Part shown: piece by piece, positions 1 to 5,709 of the stretch | Position numbering within the stretch: position 1 is the first letter of the stretch | How the letters are laid out: each line of letters begins with the position of its first letter | From: Bacteroidota bacterium | Lineage (GTDB): Bacteria; Bacteroidota; Bacteroidia; Bacteroidales; JADFUO01 | Assembly (NCBI GenBank): GCA_030614305.1 | Contig: JAUWKH010000123.1 | Coordinates: 1 to 5,709 of the forward strand | Direction of reading: 5' to 3' | DNA length: 5,709 nucleotides | The notes under the pieces: model-generated | Told to the model about the DNA's origin: nothing | The model's input: only the letters and a program-made list of their open reading frames with translations | Database searches by the model: none | Made by a program: the position numbers and the translations under genes

Positions 1-84
1 CTAATTTTAAATTGTTTAACCAAGTAAAATTATCAGAAAGTTATTAATTTCAAAACCGCTTACCAGCTAACCCAATATTTTTAT

Positions 85-92
85 TATCTTTG
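85..92 (+). promoter_or_regulatory. Probable Bacteroidota -7 promoter element for the SirB1-like gene
   Basis: The sequence TATCTTTG matches the Bacteroidota primary-sigma -7 consensus TAnnTTTG. It lies 39 bases before the ATG at 132, which would give a short leader of about 30 bases. I find no convincing TTTG-type -33 element at the usual distance, so the promoter rests on one element only. The rest of bases 1-131 is AT-rich, and I see no supportable gene in it. Confidence 0.45.
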
Positions 93-131
93 TAACAGTT
101 TAATACTTATAAAGTATTCTAAATAATATAA

Positions 132-1025
132 ATGGAAAAAGAACAAAAAGATAAAGAATTGGGTGCTTTGATCAGCTTGCTGGATGAGCCTGATAACAGA
201 ATGTTTGATCAAATAAAGGACAAGATATTTACTTATGGTGTTGATGCAGTCCCTTCTCTTGAAAACGCATGGGAGAATTCATTTGACAACTTGATTCAAC
301 AAAGAATAGAGAATATTATTCATAAAATTCAATTTGATGATTTATTTGTTGAGTTAAAAAAATGGTCTCAAAATAATTATAAAGACCTTTTACATGGATT
401 TATTTTGCTGTCGCAGTATCAATATCCTGATCTTGATAAGGATAAGATTACAAGGCAAATTTCAAAAATCGTCCAGGATATTTGGCTTGAACTGAATAAT
501 TATCTTACAGCATTAGAAAAAATTAAAGTTATAAATCATATTCTTTTTGATATTCATAAATTTACAAGTAATAAAAGTAATATTTATACTCCTGAAAATT
601 TTTTCATAAATAATTTACTTGAATCAAAAAAGGGTAATCCAATCTCTATTGGGATGCTCTATATTATTATTGCCCAAAGTTTGAAAATGCCGGTTTATGG
701 TGTAAATCTTCCCAAACATTTTATTCTGGCTTATTCTGATGAGATCAAGAATGAAAAATTCATAGTAGTAAAAAAAGATGAGGTTTTATTTTATATCAAT
801 CCATTTAATAAGGGTGCTGTTTTTACCCGAAGGGAAATAGAATTATTTCTAAAACAATTAAGTTTAAAACACGATAAAAAATATTTTAATCCTTGCGATA
901 ATATTACAATAGCTAAACGATTTATAAATGAGCTGCTTACTTCCTATGAAAAACTCGGCTATCAGGATAAAATATACGAGCTGAAAAAATTGAGAAAAGC
1001 TTTAAATAAAAATACTAATTCTTAA
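132..1025 (+). CDS. SirB1-like transglutaminase-fold protein (Transglut_core2 type), probably non-catalytic
   Basis: A 297-residue soluble protein with no signal peptide or membrane segment. Residues about 8-65 look helical and HEAT-like. The middle carries the SirB1/Transglut_core2 signature: a G-N-P-I-S-I-G-M-L-Y run at about 168-177, then L-P-V-Y-G-V-N-L-P-K-H-F, in which H196 matches the conserved family histidine. Residues about 255-290 form a helical C-terminus similar to the TPR-like tail of SirB1 proteins. True transglutaminases and cysteine proteases of this fold have a nucleophilic Cys at the start of the core helix. Here that stretch has none, and the only Cys is C255, far away. 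The protein therefore probably binds rather than catalyses, although the family's function is poorly known. ATG 132 is chosen because it starts the conserved-looking reading frame, sits just after an A-rich leader and follows a plausible promoter. The gene stands alone and is convergent with the next cluster. Confidence 0.8.
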   Translation: MEKEQKDKELGALISLLDEPDNRMFDQIKDKIFTYGVDAVPSLENAWENSFDNLIQQRIENIIHKIQFDDLFVELKKWSQNNYKDLLHGFILLSQYQYPDLDKDKITRQISKIVQDIWLELNNYLTALEKIKVINHILFDIHKFTSNKSNIYTPENFFINNLLESKKGNPISIGMLYIIIAQSLKMPVYGVNLPKHFILAYSDEIKNEKFIVVKKDEVLFYINPFNKGAVFTRREIELFLKQLSLKHDKKYFNPCDNITIAKRFINELLTSYEKLGYQDKIYELKKLRKALNKNTNS

Positions 1026-1074
1026 CAAGTTTTGCGAAGTAAAGCTGTTTATACATACGACTGAAAGAAGCGAC

Positions 1075-1100
1075 ACGAAGTCCATACGGATTCACTTCGT
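1075..1100. repeat. Imperfect hairpin, 7-bp arms with a nested stem
   Basis: ACGAAGT (1075-1081) and ACTTCGT (1094-1100) are exact reverse complements. Inside them TCC (1081-1083) can pair with GGA (1088-1090) around an ATAC loop, with base 1081 shared between the two possible pairings. The hairpin lies 50 bases past the stop of the SirB1-like gene and is not followed by a T-run, so it is a poor intrinsic terminator. It is the first of several inverted repeats in this convergent spacer. Confidence 0.5.
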
Positions 1101-1110
1101 TTCATTAGCC

Positions 1111-1164
1111 CGCATGGGTCCGTCTGGACGCACAAACTCCTTGGAGTTTGGAATTAGTTATGCG
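1111..1164. repeat. GC-rich palindromic cluster, possible REP/MITE-like unit
   Basis: The outer arms CGCAT (1111-1115) and ATGCG (1160-1164) enclose two internal hairpins: GTCC/GGAC (1118-1121 with 1126-1129), and a perfect 8-bp pair CAAACTCC/GGAGTTTG (1133-1140 with 1143-1150) separated by only TT. The whole could fold as a three-way junction. Bases 1111-1150 contain 23 G or C out of 40, clearly richer than the AT-rich DNA around them. The structure resembles small dispersed palindromic repeats, but only one copy is visible here, so the mobile or dispersed nature is inferred. An untranslated RNA structure is an alternative. Confidence 0.45.
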
Positions 1165-1205
1165 TGCTGAATAGACCTTTAAAGTTTTTGCATTTCTATT
1201 CAGCA
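1165..1205. terminator. 11-bp inverted repeat at the end of the minus-strand operon, possible terminator
   Basis: TGCTGAATAGA (1165-1175) and TCTATTCAGCA (1195-1205) pair perfectly around a 19-base loop. The right arm directly abuts the stop codon of the sugar transferase (TAA at 1208-1206 on the minus strand). The position between convergent genes suits a bidirectional transcription end. However, neither side has a clean T-run straight after the stem; the plus side has only TTAGTATAATATTTTTC. It is therefore not a textbook intrinsic terminator. It could instead be an end of the adjacent palindromic element. Confidence 0.4.
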
Positions 1206-1796
1206 TTAGTATAATATTTTTCTCAGGGTTTTATAAATAATTTTCATATCAGTCTTTATGCCGGATTCAGTAATGTATTTTAAATTGAGTTCAAGCTTGG
1301 CCGGCATAATTTTTTCAATATAGACTTTTTCGGGATTGGCTGCCTTGCTTAAAATTTCACTTTCATTAATATATTCTAAAGAAGCATAATCTGTAAGCCC
1401 GGGTTTTATTTTCAAAACCTGTTTTTGTCTTTCATTATAAAGTTCAACATATTTCCTGACTTCAGGTCTCGGGCCCACAAAACTCATATCTCCTTTTAAA
1501 ATATTTATTAATTGCGGCAGCTCATCCAACTTGTGTTTTCTTAAGAAATATCCGGTTTTTGTTACTCTGCTGTCTTTACTGCCAACAGTGAGCAAACCCT
1601 GCATGTCGGAACCGGTTTCCATGGTTCTGAACTTGATTAAAGAAAAATCCCTGCTATTTTTTCCAACTCTTTTTTGCTTATAAAAAACACCACCTTTTGA
1701 ATCAATAATTATAAATATAGAAATAATAAAAATCAAAGGTGATAATATTATTAATCCGGTTAAAGAGAAAAAAAAATCAAACAGTCTTTTTAGCAT
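1206..1796 (-). CDS. Small polyprenyl-phosphate sugar-1-phosphate transferase (PglC-like)
   Basis: A 196-residue monotopic phosphoglycosyl transferase of the bacterial sugar transferase family (PF02397). It would transfer a sugar 1-phosphate from a UDP-sugar to undecaprenyl phosphate at the inner face of the cytoplasmic membrane, the first step of glycan assembly. The hydrophobic N-terminus (about 5-31) contains a Ser-Pro at 19-20, as in the helix-breaking re-entrant segment of PglC. Q-K-R-V-G-K (41-46) and K-F-R-T-M (55-59) follow. The catalytic Asp-Glu pair is D91-E92 in L-D-E-L-P-Q-L. G-D-M-S-F-V-G-P-R-P spans 102-111, and K-P-G-L-T spans 131-135. The length is that of the minimal PglC class, without the extra membrane helices of WbaP-type enzymes. 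It is last in the operon, 7 bases after the aminotransferase. The sugar specificity cannot be read; an amino or diamino sugar is plausible from the neighbour. Confidence 0.9.
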   Translation of the reverse strand: MLKRLFDFFFSLTGLIILSPLIFIISIFIIIDSKGGVFYKQKRVGKNSRDFSLIKFRTMETGSDMQGLLTVGSKDSRVTKTGYFLRKHKLDELPQLINILKGDMSFVGPRPEVRKYVELYNERQKQVLKIKPGLTDYASLEYINESEILSKAANPEKVYIEKIMPAKLELNLKYITESGIKTDMKIIYKTLRKILY

Positions 1797-1803
1797 ATTT
1801 ATT

Positions 1804-3033
1804 TTATTTTGCAGATATCTGTGAAAGCACTTCTTCTACAGATTTTATAACTGCATCAATTATTTTATTAACATTTTTATTTGTCAGGTCATAATAAACA
1901 GGCAAACTGATTTCTCTTGAATAATTGTCGAAAGAAACAGGATAATTATTTATATTATATCCAAGATTTTTATAAAAGGTCATCATAGGTAACGGAATAA
2001 AATGAACGTTAACCGAAACACTTTTTTCGAAAATTAATTGTATGATTTTATCTCTTTGCCTTTCGTTGATATTTTTAATTCTTAAAAGATAAACATGATA
2101 TGATGAGGTTTTGTTTTCTGTTTTGTAAACAGGTAGTTGTGCCCAGCTAAATTTTGAAAATGCTGCTGAATAAACATCAAAAATATATTTTCTTTTTACA
2201 AGCATATCTTCATCATAACGAGTCAGTTCAATCAATCCCATAGAAGCCTGGATATCGGTCATATTGTATTTATAACCTGCTTCAATAATGTCATATCTCC
2301 AGTTACCGACTTCAGCTTTGGCTAATGCATCTTTAGTTTGTCCGTGAAGAGATTTTATATTAAGATAATAATAAACTTTTTGATTGTCAAAAGGTTCGGG
2401 CAAATTTAAACAAACAGCACCTCCTTCGGCAGTAGTAATGTTTTTTACTGCATGAAATGAAAACACTGTGATGTCGGTTAAGTTTCCTGTTTTTTTCCCA
2501 TAATATTCAGCTCCGATTGAATGTGCAGCATCAGCTAAAATTAGTATCCTTCCTAACTTTTCCTGTTCTTTGGTTTTCGGATGGAATTTTTTTCTGATCT
2601 TTTCTTTTAAAACCAAAGCATTAATTTCATTATAATCGCATGGAAATCCTGCAAGGTCAACAGGAATAATAACTTTTGTTTTGTTAGTTATTGCTTTTTC
2701 AATTTCCTTAACGGAGATATTAAAATCATTTTTATTAATATCAACAAATACCGGCTTTGCCCCGCAATGAATAACAACATTTGCGGTTGCAGAATATGTA
2801 TATGCAGGCAAGATAACTTCATCTCCTTCACATACGCCGAACCATCTTAGCATTAATTCCAATCCGGCAGAACCTGAACTTACGCATAAAGTTTTTTTAT
2901 GTCCGGCATATTCTGTGATCTTTTTTTCAAACAACTTTGTTTTCGGACCAGTGGTAATCCACCCTGATTTCAGAGTATCAATTACTTCTTCAATAATTTT
3001 TTGATCCATGCGTGGTGGAGAGAAAGGTATCAT
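1804..3033 (-). CDS. DegT/DnrJ/EryC1/StrS-family PLP-dependent sugar aminotransferase
   Basis: A 409-residue cytosolic fold-type I PLP enzyme that would transaminate a nucleotide-linked keto-sugar, usually with glutamate as amino donor. The family N-terminus is present: P-F-S-P-P at 3-7 and S-G-W-I-T-T-G-P at 23-30. S-S-G-S-A-G-L (52-58) is the phosphate-binding turn. A-D-A-A-H-S contains D168, expected to contact the PLP ring nitrogen. S-F-H-A-V-K contains K197, the expected Schiff-base lysine, followed by T-A-E-G-G. Y-N-M-T-D-I-Q-A at 256-263 is the usual substrate-side motif. Between about 139 and 162 there is a basic insertion (K-E-K-I-R-K-K and onward) not found in short members such as ArnB or PglE. 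I recall this form in Bacteroidota glycan loci, but that is from memory. The gene begins 11 bases after purC and is followed after 7 bases by the sugar transferase, which suggests that its product, or a derivative, is the transferred sugar. No 4,6-dehydratase or acetyltransferase is in the window. Confidence 0.9.
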   Translation of the reverse strand: MIPFSPPRMDQKIIEEVIDTLKSGWITTGPKTKLFEKKITEYAGHKKTLCVSSGSAGLELMLRWFGVCEGDEVILPAYTYSATANVVIHCGAKPVFVDINKNDFNISVKEIEKAITNKTKVIIPVDLAGFPCDYNEINALVLKEKIRKKFHPKTKEQEKLGRILILADAAHSIGAEYYGKKTGNLTDITVFSFHAVKNITTAEGGAVCLNLPEPFDNQKVYYYLNIKSLHGQTKDALAKAEVGNWRYDIIEAGYKYNMTDIQASMGLIELTRYDEDMLVKRKYIFDVYSAAFSKFSWAQLPVYKTENKTSSYHVYLLRIKNINERQRDKIIQLIFEKSVSVNVHFIPLPMMTFYKNLGYNINNYPVSFDNYSREISLPVYYDLTNKNVNKIIDAVIKSVEEVLSQISAK

Positions 3034-3044
3034 ATTTAAATAAA

Positions 3045-3989
3045 TTATTTAGAAAGAAATTCAAGAATATTATTTTCAACTCTTTTCATGATGTTTGAAG
3101 TATCGGATTTTTCAAATTTATCGCCTGTAATATTTTCAAATAATTCAATGTATCTGTCAGAAACAAGGTTGACAAATTCATCTGTCATTTCAGGAATCTG
3201 CTGTCCTTCTTTACCCTGAAAGCCGTTTTCCATTAACCACTCTCTGACAAATTCTTTTGAAAGTTGTTTTTGCGGTTCACCTTTTGCCTGCCGTTCTTCA
3301 TAGCCTTCTTTGTAAAAATATCTTGATGAATCCGGTGTGTGAATTTCATCAATCAGATAAATTTTGTCACCAACTTTACCAAATTCATATTTAGTGTCAA
3401 CCAATATCAAGCCTTTTTTATCTGCAATTTCCGTACCTCTATCAAATAATTCTTTTGTGTATTGTTCAAGTATCATATAATCAATGCCACAAACCAAATG
3501 ATTTTCAACAATTTCCTTTTTTGAAATATCCTCATCATGACCTATGTCAGCTTTAGTTGTAGGAGTAATGACAGGTTCGGGAAACTTGTCATTTTCCTTC
3601 ATTCCGTCAGGCATTGGCATACCACATATTGTCCTTTTACCTTGCTTGTATTCGCGCCAAGCATGCCCTGACAAGTAGCCACGTATAACCATTTCAACTT
3701 TAAATGGCTCACAAAATCTCCCGACAGTTACCATCGGATCAGGAACAGCAATTTTCCAGTTTGGAACAATGTCTTTGGTTGCATCCAGGAATTTTGCAGC
3801 TATCTGATTCAGAACCTGTCCTTTATATGGTATTCCTTTTGGTAAGACAACATCAAAGGCCGAAATGCGGTCAGTTGCTATCATTACCAGTAATTCATCA
3901 TTGATATTATAAACGTCTCTTACTTTGCCTTTATACAAATTTATTTGTCCCGGAAAGTTGAAGTTTGTTTTTGTTATTGCATTTTTCAT
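3045..3989 (-). CDS. purC: Phosphoribosylaminoimidazole-succinocarboxamide synthase (SAICAR synthetase)
   Basis: A 314-residue cytosolic enzyme of de novo purine synthesis. It joins CAIR and aspartate with ATP to form SAICAR. Motifs in order are Y-K-G-K-V-R-D at 19-25 (nucleotide-binding start), A-T-D-R-I-S-A-F-D at 38-46, R-G-Y-L-S-G-H-A-W at 103-111, T-K-A-D-I-G-H-D-E at 145-153, L-V-D-T-K-Y-E-F-G at 196-204 and [11 protein letters not shown] at 213-223. The length and the G-Y-L-S-G-H-A-W form match the long PurC class (about 300 residues, as in yeast Ade1), not the short E. coli class of about 240. All expected motifs are intact. It lies 12 bases downstream of phoH and 11 bases upstream of the aminotransferase. 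No purine riboswitch or separate promoter fits in these gaps, so expression probably depends on the promoter before phoH. Confidence 0.97.
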   Translation of the reverse strand: MKNAITKTNFNFPGQINLYKGKVRDVYNINDELLVMIATDRISAFDVVLPKGIPYKGQVLNQIAAKFLDATKDIVPNWKIAVPDPMVTVGRFCEPFKVEMVIRGYLSGHAWREYKQGKRTICGMPMPDGMKENDKFPEPVITPTTKADIGHDEDISKKEIVENHLVCGIDYMILEQYTKELFDRGTEIADKKGLILVDTKYEFGKVGDKIYLIDEIHTPDSSRYFYKEGYEERQAKGEPQKQLSKEFVREWLMENGFQGKEGQQIPEMTDEFVNLVSDRYIELFENITGDKFEKSDTSNIMKRVENNILEFLSK

Positions 3990-4001
3990 TTAAAGATTAA
4001 T

Positions 4002-4955
4002 TTATGAAGTTAATAATTCTTCCTGATAAGCTTTAATAATTTTTGTCACTAATCTGTGCCTGATAATATCTCTTTCGTCAAGAAAAATAAAGCTTATTCC
4101 TGGAATATTTTTTAAAATTGTTTTTGCATGAATCAGCCCTGAGTTTTGATTTTGTGGCAGGTCAATTTGAGTAATATCTCCTGTAACGATAAATTTTGCC
4201 GAACGTCCCATTCTGGTAAGGAACATTTTTAATTGGTTTTGGGTAGCATTTTGGGCTTCATCTAAAATTGCAAATACATTATCAAGAGTCCTTCCTCTCA
4301 TAAATGCCAGAGGAGCAATTTCAATTGTGCCGTCTTCCAAATATGATAATAGTTTTTGAGTAGAAAGCATATCGCGCAAAGCATCATACAAAGGTTGCAG
4401 ATAAGGGTCTAATTTATCCTTAAGATCACCCGGTAAAAAGCCAAGATTTTCACCTGCTTCAACTGCCGGTCGGGTCAGAACAATCCGTTTGACTTGTTTA
4501 TTTTTTAAAGCCTTTACAGCCAGGGCAACGGCAGTATATGTTTTTCCGGTTCCGGCCGGACCAATTGCAATTATCAGATCGTTCTTTTTGCAACTTTCAA
4601 CCATCTTGCGTTGGTTTACTGTCCGGGCTTTAACCAGTAAGCCGTTCCTGCCATGAACAAGAATATCATTGTTTTTTTCGGTATTTGTAAGAAAGTGGTT
4701 TTCTTCAGATTCCATCAATTGTAGAATGTCATTTTCAGATATTTTCCCAAATTTGTCATAAACCAAAAGAAGTAAAGAGAATTTTTTATCAAAATTATTT
4801 ACCTGTTTTTCATCACCAATAATTTTGATCATATCACCTCTGGCAATTATTTTTAGTTTAGGAAAGAATTTTTTAAACAGTTCAAGATTTGTATCATTTA
4901 CCCCAAAAATTTCAACGGGGTTGTATGATTCAATGCTAATGATTTTTTCGCTCAT
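4002..4955 (-). CDS. phoH: PhoH family P-loop ATPase
   Basis: A 317-residue cytosolic PhoH/PhoL-type ATPase. Family members are related to the nucleotide-binding half of superfamily 1 helicases and have been linked to RNA metabolism, but the exact substrate is unresolved. The N-terminal region of about 85 residues is the small domain typical of bacterial PhoH. Walker A is G-P-A-G-T-G-K-T at 132-139. T-R-P-A-V-E-A-G-E-N-L-G-F-L-P-G-D at 161-177 is highly typical of the family. Walker B is A-I-L-D-E-A-Q-N at 229-236. V-T-G-D-I-T-Q-I-D-L-P at 257-267 and R-H-R-L-V at 299-303 complete the core. All catalytic motifs are intact and the length is normal. It is the first gene of the leftward operon, and the divergent spacer before it carries a candidate -7 element at 5067-5060. 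PhoH next to PurC is an arrangement I recall from Bacteroidota. The start is the ATG at 4955, which gives a full-length N-terminus. Confidence 0.95.
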   Translation of the reverse strand: MSEKIISIESYNPVEIFGVNDTNLELFKKFFPKLKIIARGDMIKIIGDEKQVNNFDKKFSLLLLVYDKFGKISENDILQLMESEENHFLTNTEKNNDILVHGRNGLLVKARTVNQRKMVESCKKNDLIIAIGPAGTGKTYTAVALAVKALKNKQVKRIVLTRPAVEAGENLGFLPGDLKDKLDPYLQPLYDALRDMLSTQKLLSYLEDGTIEIAPLAFMRGRTLDNVFAILDEAQNATQNQLKMFLTRMGRSAKFIVTGDITQIDLPQNQNSGLIHAKTILKNIPGISFIFLDERDIIRHRLVTKIIKAYQEELLTS

Positions 4956-5044
4956 AATTATTTTTATATAGTAATTAAGTAGTCATCAGATGGCTGTCAT
5001 TTTAATTTATTTACTTTTTATACCTTACTCAATAATATTATTTG

Positions 5045-5052
5045 TAATTTTG
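5045..5052 (+). promoter_or_regulatory. Candidate -7 promoter element for the DUF62 gene
   Basis: TAATTTTG matches the Bacteroidota -7 consensus TAnnTTTG and lies 41 bases before the ATG at 5094, implying a leader of about 35 bases. The -33 region is AT-rich without a clear TTTG. It is also the left arm of a perfect inverted repeat. Confidence 0.4.
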
Positions 5053-5059
5053 AATACTG

Positions 5060-5067
5060 CAAAATTA
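5060..5067 (-). promoter_or_regulatory. Candidate -7 promoter element for the phoH-purC operon
   Basis: Read on the minus strand this is TAATTTTG, matching TAnnTTTG. It is the only exact match I found on the minus strand of this spacer. It would imply a leader of roughly 95-100 bases before the phoH ATG at 4955. No -33 TTTG lies at the usual distance, and the location overlaps the opposite promoter, so the assignment is tentative. Confidence 0.35.
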
Positions 5068-5093
5068 AATTAATTTTTTATTACTTATTATAT

Positions 5094-5709
5094 ATGTCAA
5101 TAATAACTTTAACAAGCGACTGGGGACACAGTGATCATTATATAGGAGCGGTAAAGGGAAGTATCTTAAGTCTGCTTCCTGATGTAAAAATTATAGATAT
5201 TTCACATCAGGTTGCTCCTTTCAATATTGAACAAGCTGCTTTTATTCTGAAGAATTGTTATAAGAATTTCCCCAAAGGCACTATTCATATTATCGGTGTG
5301 AATACCGAGGAATCTGATAAAAATCCTCATACTGTTGTCTTTATAGATGATCACTATTTTATTGGCACTGATAATGGAATTTTTTCAATGATCTTTGACA
5401 AACCACCCCAAAAAATTATTGAATTAAACATTATGCTGGATTCGGATTATTTTACATTTTCTACACGCGACAGGTTTGTTAAAGCTGCAATACATCTTGC
5501 AGAGGGCAAAAAAATTGAAGATTTGGGTGTTGAAAGGAAAAAAGTAAATGAAAAAATATTATTCAAACCTGCAGTTGAAAAGAATATTATTAAAGGCATA
5601 ATAATTTACATTGATTCTTTTGAAAATGTAATCACTAATATAACCGAACAGTTATTTAAGAAAATTGGTAAAGGCAGAAAATTCTCAGTTTTGTTCCGTG
5701 GCGAAAGCA
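5094..5709 (+). CDS. SAM hydroxide adenosyltransferase (DUF62) family protein, 3' end cut off by the window
   Basis: The frame is open from the ATG at 5094 to the window edge, giving 205 codons plus one base. Family members are usually about 260-290 residues, so the last quarter or so is missing. The family, related to fluorinase and chlorinase, includes enzymes that hydrolyse S-adenosylmethionine to adenosine and methionine. Recognisable features are T-L-T-S-D-W-G-H-S-D at 5-14, the G-A-V-K-G turn at 18-22, D-I-S-H at 35-38, A-P-F-N-I-E-Q-A-A-F at 41-50, G-T-D-N-G-I-F-S at 91-98, T-R-D-R-F at 124-128 and the C-domain motif Y-I-D-S-F-E-N-V-I-T-N-I at 172-183. The usual V-D-P-G-V-G motif is replaced by V-N-T-E-E-S, and the usual F-H-G-R-D by F-S-T-R-D, so the known Asp-Arg-His catalytic triad seems absent. 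The gene is divergent from phoH. Family membership is firm; SAM hydrolase activity is uncertain. Confidence 0.85.
   Translation, partial: MSIITLTSDWGHSDHYIGAVKGSILSLLPDVKIIDISHQVAPFNIEQAAFILKNCYKNFPKGTIHIIGVNTEESDKNPHTVVFIDDHYFIGTDNGIFSMIFDKPPQKIIELNIMLDSDYFTFSTRDRFVKAAIHLAEGKKIEDLGVERKKVNEKILFKPAVEKNIIKGIIIYIDSFENVITNITEQLFKKIGKGRKFSVLFRGES

Larger units (their letters stand above)
5045..5067. repeat. Perfect 8-bp inverted repeat in the divergent promoter region
   Basis: TAATTTTG (5045-5052) and CAAAATTA (5060-5067) are exact reverse complements separated by AATACTG. The element sits in the 138-base spacer between phoH and the DUF62 gene. Either it is a pair of face-to-face -7 elements, one for each gene, or it is a dyad operator overlapping one promoter. 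The sequence alone does not decide between these. Confidence 0.5.

Noticed and set aside
3..47. Possible C-terminal tail of an upstream plus-strand gene (frame open from base 3 to a TAA at 45-47)
   Set aside because: Only 14 residues without any motif; AT-rich non-coding DNA would give such a stretch by chance, and nothing upstream is visible.
1026..1205. CRISPR array, tRNA or riboswitch in the convergent spacer
   Set aside because: There are no regularly spaced direct repeats, no cloverleaf or T-loop sequence, and the position downstream of both genes does not suit a riboswitch.
3704..3904. 66-codon open frame on the plus strand
   Set aside because: It lies wholly antisense inside purC, whose motifs are intact, and its translation resembles no family I recognise; a chance shadow frame.
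1206..4955. A defence system or prophage module
   Set aside because: The genes are recognisable housekeeping and glycan families with intact motifs; no nuclease, integrase, toxin or phage protein is present.
4984..4992. Short CATC-A-GATG palindrome in the divergent spacer
   Set aside because: Four-base arms are expected by chance in 138 bases, and the site does not align with either candidate promoter.
4975..5000. Two tiny overlapping minus-strand leader frames before phoH (ATG at 5000 ending in TGA, overlapping by one base an ATG at 4986 ending in TAA)
   Set aside because: Each has only three or four sense codons, there is no regulatory stem or codon bias, and such frames are expected by chance; it is not even certain that this segment is transcribed as leader.

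Overview
This AT-rich window most likely comes from a member of the Bacteroidota, probably a Bacteroidales-like lineage. Three observations suggest this. Two intergenic regions carry the Bacteroidota -7 promoter motif TAnnTTTG. None of the inspected starts has a recognisable Shine-Dalgarno sequence; they have A/T-rich leaders instead. The protein types (long PurC next to PhoH, a DegT aminotransferase with a particular insertion, a DUF62 protein with a TSDWG N-terminus) resemble Bacteroidota families as I remember them. I could not run a database search, so the taxonomy is an inference.

Layout from left to right. Bases 1-131 are non-coding and contain a probable promoter. Bases 132-1025 (+) encode a SirB1/transglutaminase-like protein without a visible catalytic cysteine. 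Bases 1026-1205 lie between convergent genes and hold several inverted repeats in a locally GC-rich patch. Bases 1206-4955 (-) form a compact four-gene cluster read leftwards: phoH-type ATPase, purC, a DegT/DnrJ/EryC1/StrS sugar aminotransferase, and a small polyprenyl-phosphate sugar phosphotransferase. The gaps are 12, 11 and 7 bases, which suggests a single operon. Bases 4956-5093 are a divergent promoter region containing a perfect 8-bp inverted repeat whose two arms each match the -7 motif, one per direction. From 5094 (+) a SAM hydroxide adenosyltransferase (DUF62) family gene runs off the right end of the window.

How the genes fit together. The operon joins two housekeeping genes (RNA-related PhoH-family ATPase and purine synthesis) to two surface-glycan genes. 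The last two could act in sequence: the aminotransferase would make a UDP-linked amino sugar, and the phosphotransferase would load that sugar phosphate onto undecaprenyl phosphate to start a glycan. I see no clear novel system. The points most worth checking are the apparent replacement of all three catalytic-triad residues in the DUF62 protein, the mirror-image divergent promoter motif, and the palindrome cluster between the convergent genes.
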